From the NCBI GenBank assembly GCA_039805565.1, contig JBDLTZ010000117.1, positions 1-6,062 on the forward strand: a DNA stretch of 6,062 nt, in the 5' to 3' direction. Positions 5,288 to 6,062 of this stretch are shown here, one piece after another. The stretch is from CALJIC01 sp039805565. GTDB lineage: Bacteria; Chloroflexota; Chloroflexia; Chloroflexales; Roseiflexaceae. The notes beneath the pieces were generated by a model that saw only the letters and a list, made by a program, of their open reading frames with translations, did not search any database and was not told where the DNA came from. A program made the position numbers and the translations under genes. The first letter of the stretch is position 1, and each line of letters begins with the position of its first letter.

Positions 5288-5371
5288 GAGTCTTGAGTGC
5301 TGAGTCTTGAGTCTTGAGTGCTGAGTCGCCTCCTCGCCGCCTGCTCAAAACTCAAGACTCAAGGCTCACGA
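5288..5371. repeat. Heptamer repeat array with inverted arms (GAGTCTT type)
   Basis: The left arm (5288-5327) has units GAGTCTT, GAGTGCT, GAGTCTT, GAGTCTT, GAGTGCT and a partial GAGTC. The right arm (5344-5371) has CTCAAAA, CTCAAGA, CTCAAGG, CTCACGA, i.e. the same family inverted. Positions 5302-5325 can pair with 5344-5367: 22 of 24 positions pair, including one G-U, with 14 consecutive pairs at 5305-5318/5351-5364, and an 18-nt loop. The array starts 1 nt after the stop of the flavoprotein gene and ends 1 nt before the stop of the convergent PspC gene, so it fills the whole gap. A bidirectional terminator is a natural reading, but T-runs are lacking. Confidence 0.85.
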
Positions 5372-5671
5372 CTAGTTGTTGGGGGCGGCGAACATGTTGC
5401 GGATGCGCTGGGCGAACTGCTCGGCGAACGTACGCATCTCGGCGGCGTTCTCGCGCACCTGCTCGCGCGAGTCGATGGCGGCGGTGTCCTCGTTGGGGAC
5501 CAGGAGCCACAGCGCCACGTAGAGCAACGCGCCGAGGCCATTAAGCAGCGTCAGGAACAGCAGGGCAAGCCGCACGAACAGGGGGTCTACGCCCACGTAC
5601 TCTGCTACGCCGCCAGCCACCCCGGCAATCATGCGCTCGCGGCGGCTGCGGGTGAGTCGTTTGGTCTCCAT
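5372..5671 (-). CDS. Small PspC-domain membrane protein
   Basis: The 99-aa product carries one PspC domain (PF04024). Residues 3-60 read KRLTRSRRERMIAGVAGGVAEY, then VGVDPLFVRLALLFLTLL and ALLYVALWLLVPNED; these are the typical R-S-R, GV-GG-AEY, D-P-VR and LY-LW-P positions. Residues about 35-58 are hydrophobic and form one or two closely spaced membrane segments. Residues 60-99 are a charged, probably helical cytoplasmic tail that ends APNN. PspC in proteobacteria takes part in the phage-shock membrane-stress response; small stand-alone PspC proteins in other phyla are mostly uncharacterised. The start ATG (5671-5669) follows AAAGGAG (5684-5678) by 6 nt, which rules out the long repeat-rich upstream extension. 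No pspA or pspB lies in the window. It converges with the flavoprotein gene. Confidence 0.9.
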   Translation of the reverse strand: METKRLTRSRRERMIAGVAGGVAEYVGVDPLFVRLALLFLTLLNGLGALLYVALWLLVPNEDTAAIDSREQVRENAAEMRTFAEQFAQRIRNMFAAPNN

Positions 5672-5677
5672 ATCGGT

Positions 5678-5684
5678 CTCCTTT
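5678..5684 (-). promoter_or_regulatory. Ribosome binding site of the PspC gene
   Basis: On the minus strand AAAGGAG lies 6 nt before the ATG at 5671. It fixes the start and shows that the open frame continuing upstream through the repeats is not translated as part of this gene. Confidence 0.75.
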
Positions 5685-5704
5685 ACGGCGGGCGTCCCGG
5701 CCGG

Positions 5705-5710
5705 CTTATA
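5705..5710 (-). promoter_or_regulatory. Possible -10 element of the PspC gene
   Basis: On the minus strand TATAAG matches five of six bases of the sigma-70 -10 consensus and lies 33 nt before the start codon. No good -35 hexamer is seen at 16-18 nt upstream (CTGCGT at 17), so the call is weak. Confidence 0.3.
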
Positions 5711-5752
5711 TCGCTTCTGGGAGTAGGACGCAGCGCTGTGAGCGATTGTTGC

Positions 5753-5843
5753 GAGCGCTGAGTGCTGAGGCTTGAGTCTTGAGCGTGTTCTTGGCGCAGC
5801 CGAGTGTGCTGAGTGCTGAGTGCTGAGTGCTGAGGGTTGAGCT
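5753..5843 (+). repeat. Heptamer repeat array, direct orientation
   Basis: There are two tracts. Positions 5753-5780 hold GAGCGCT, GAGTGCT, GAGGCTT, GAGTCTT and then GAG. After about 20 nt of other sequence a second tract (5802-5843) holds GAGTGTGCT (two extra bases), three identical GAGTGCT units (5811-5831), GAGGGTT and GAGCT. All units have the same orientation, unlike the array at 5288-5371, so no large hairpin of opposed arms is expected. It lies about 80 nt upstream of the PspC start, outside any gene. Confidence 0.8.
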
Positions 5844-5992
5844 GTTAGCAACGAGGCGTCGTAGGGGCGGATACCCGTAGCAGAGGGCTGATGGTGTGGA
5901 GGCGACGGTCGGGAGTGGTTGTGCTGGGGCAGGGCGGGCTTCAGCACGGCGCTAGACCGGCAGGGCGTTGCTTCCGCGCAAGCGGAGAGTCC
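5844..5992. other. Non-coding stretch between repeat arrays
   Basis: No gene, tRNA or rRNA is recognised here. A GNRA-type hairpin occurs at 5972-5987 (TTCCGC, GCAA loop, GCGGAG, with one G-U pair), and GTGCTG (5921-5926) can pair with CAGCAC (5942-5947). An open frame on the minus strand crosses the region but has no family resemblance and reads the repeats as protein, so it is taken as non-coding. Confidence 0.5.
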
Positions 5993-6030
5993 GAGACCTG
6001 AGCCGTGAGCGGTGAGCGCTGAGGCTTGAG
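5993..6030 (+). repeat. Degenerate heptamer repeat array
   Basis: Units GAGACCT, GAGCCGT, GAGCGGT, GAGCGCT, GAGGCTT and a final GAG keep the 7-nt spacing and the GAG anchor while the other bases vary. They share orientation with the array at 5753-5843. GAGGCC (6028-6033) can pair with GGCCTC (6041-6046) at its end around a 7-nt loop. The rest of the window, to 6062, shows nothing identifiable. Confidence 0.7.
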
Positions 6031-6062
6031 GCCAGATGAGGGCCTCCGGCCGCAAAAACAGT

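Noticed and set aside
4513..5355. Long open frame on the minus strand opposite the flavoprotein gene
   Set aside because: It has an Arg/His/Gln-rich composition typical of an antisense shadow and starts inside the heptamer repeats; the sense frame has clear FAD motifs.
5753..6030. CRISPR-like array
   Set aside because: The units are only 7 nt long with no spacers and no Cas genes nearby; they are simple tandem repeats.
6028..6046. Intrinsic terminator from the GAGGCC/GGCCTC hairpin
   Set aside because: No T-run follows on either strand, and no gene end adjoins it within the window.
5672..6055. N-terminal extension of the PspC protein through the upstream region
   Set aside because: The extension translates the heptamer repeats, while a good ribosome binding site precedes the ATG at 5671, where the PspC domain begins.

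Overview
The window is a bacterial chromosomal segment, most likely from a GC-rich Chloroflexota of the filamentous phototroph type (Roseiflexus/Chloroflexus-like). That placement is tentative. It rests on the look of the ribosomal proteins, on a carotene-desaturase-like flavoprotein next to the ribosomal block, and on the abundance of 7-bp tandem repeats between genes. No 16S rRNA or other decisive marker is present.

Positions 1-3639 (+ strand) hold a translation/transcription block: the 3' end of tuf (EF-Tu), then secE, nusG, rplK (L11), rplA (L1), a 272-bp leader that carries an L10-type autoregulatory RNA, rplJ (L10), a 161-bp structured spacer and rplL (L7/L12). Together these genes supply the protein-export channel subunit SecE, the elongation factor NusG and the proteins of the ribosomal L1 and L10-L12 stalks. 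rpoB and rpoC do not follow rplL here. rpmG and tRNA-Trp, which often lie between tuf and secE, are also absent.

Positions 3640-3756 hold a 7-bp tandem repeat array (AAGGACC type) with a partly inverted copy that can fold into a long hairpin, a plausible end for the ribosomal operon. A 509-aa FAD-dependent oxidoreductase of the amine oxidase/carotene desaturase family follows (3757-5286, +). It converges on a small PspC-domain membrane protein (5372-5671, -). The 85-bp gap between these two genes is filled almost entirely by a second heptamer array (GAGTCTT/GAGTGCT type) arranged as an inverted repeat.

Positions 5672-6062 have no convincing gene. They contain the start signals of the PspC gene and two further heptamer arrays (5753-5843 and 5993-6030), all in one orientation. 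The heptamer family is the least conventional signal in the window: four arrays in about 2.4 kb, always outside genes, always with a 7-nt period, and forming large hairpins at both gene ends where it sits downstream of a stop codon.
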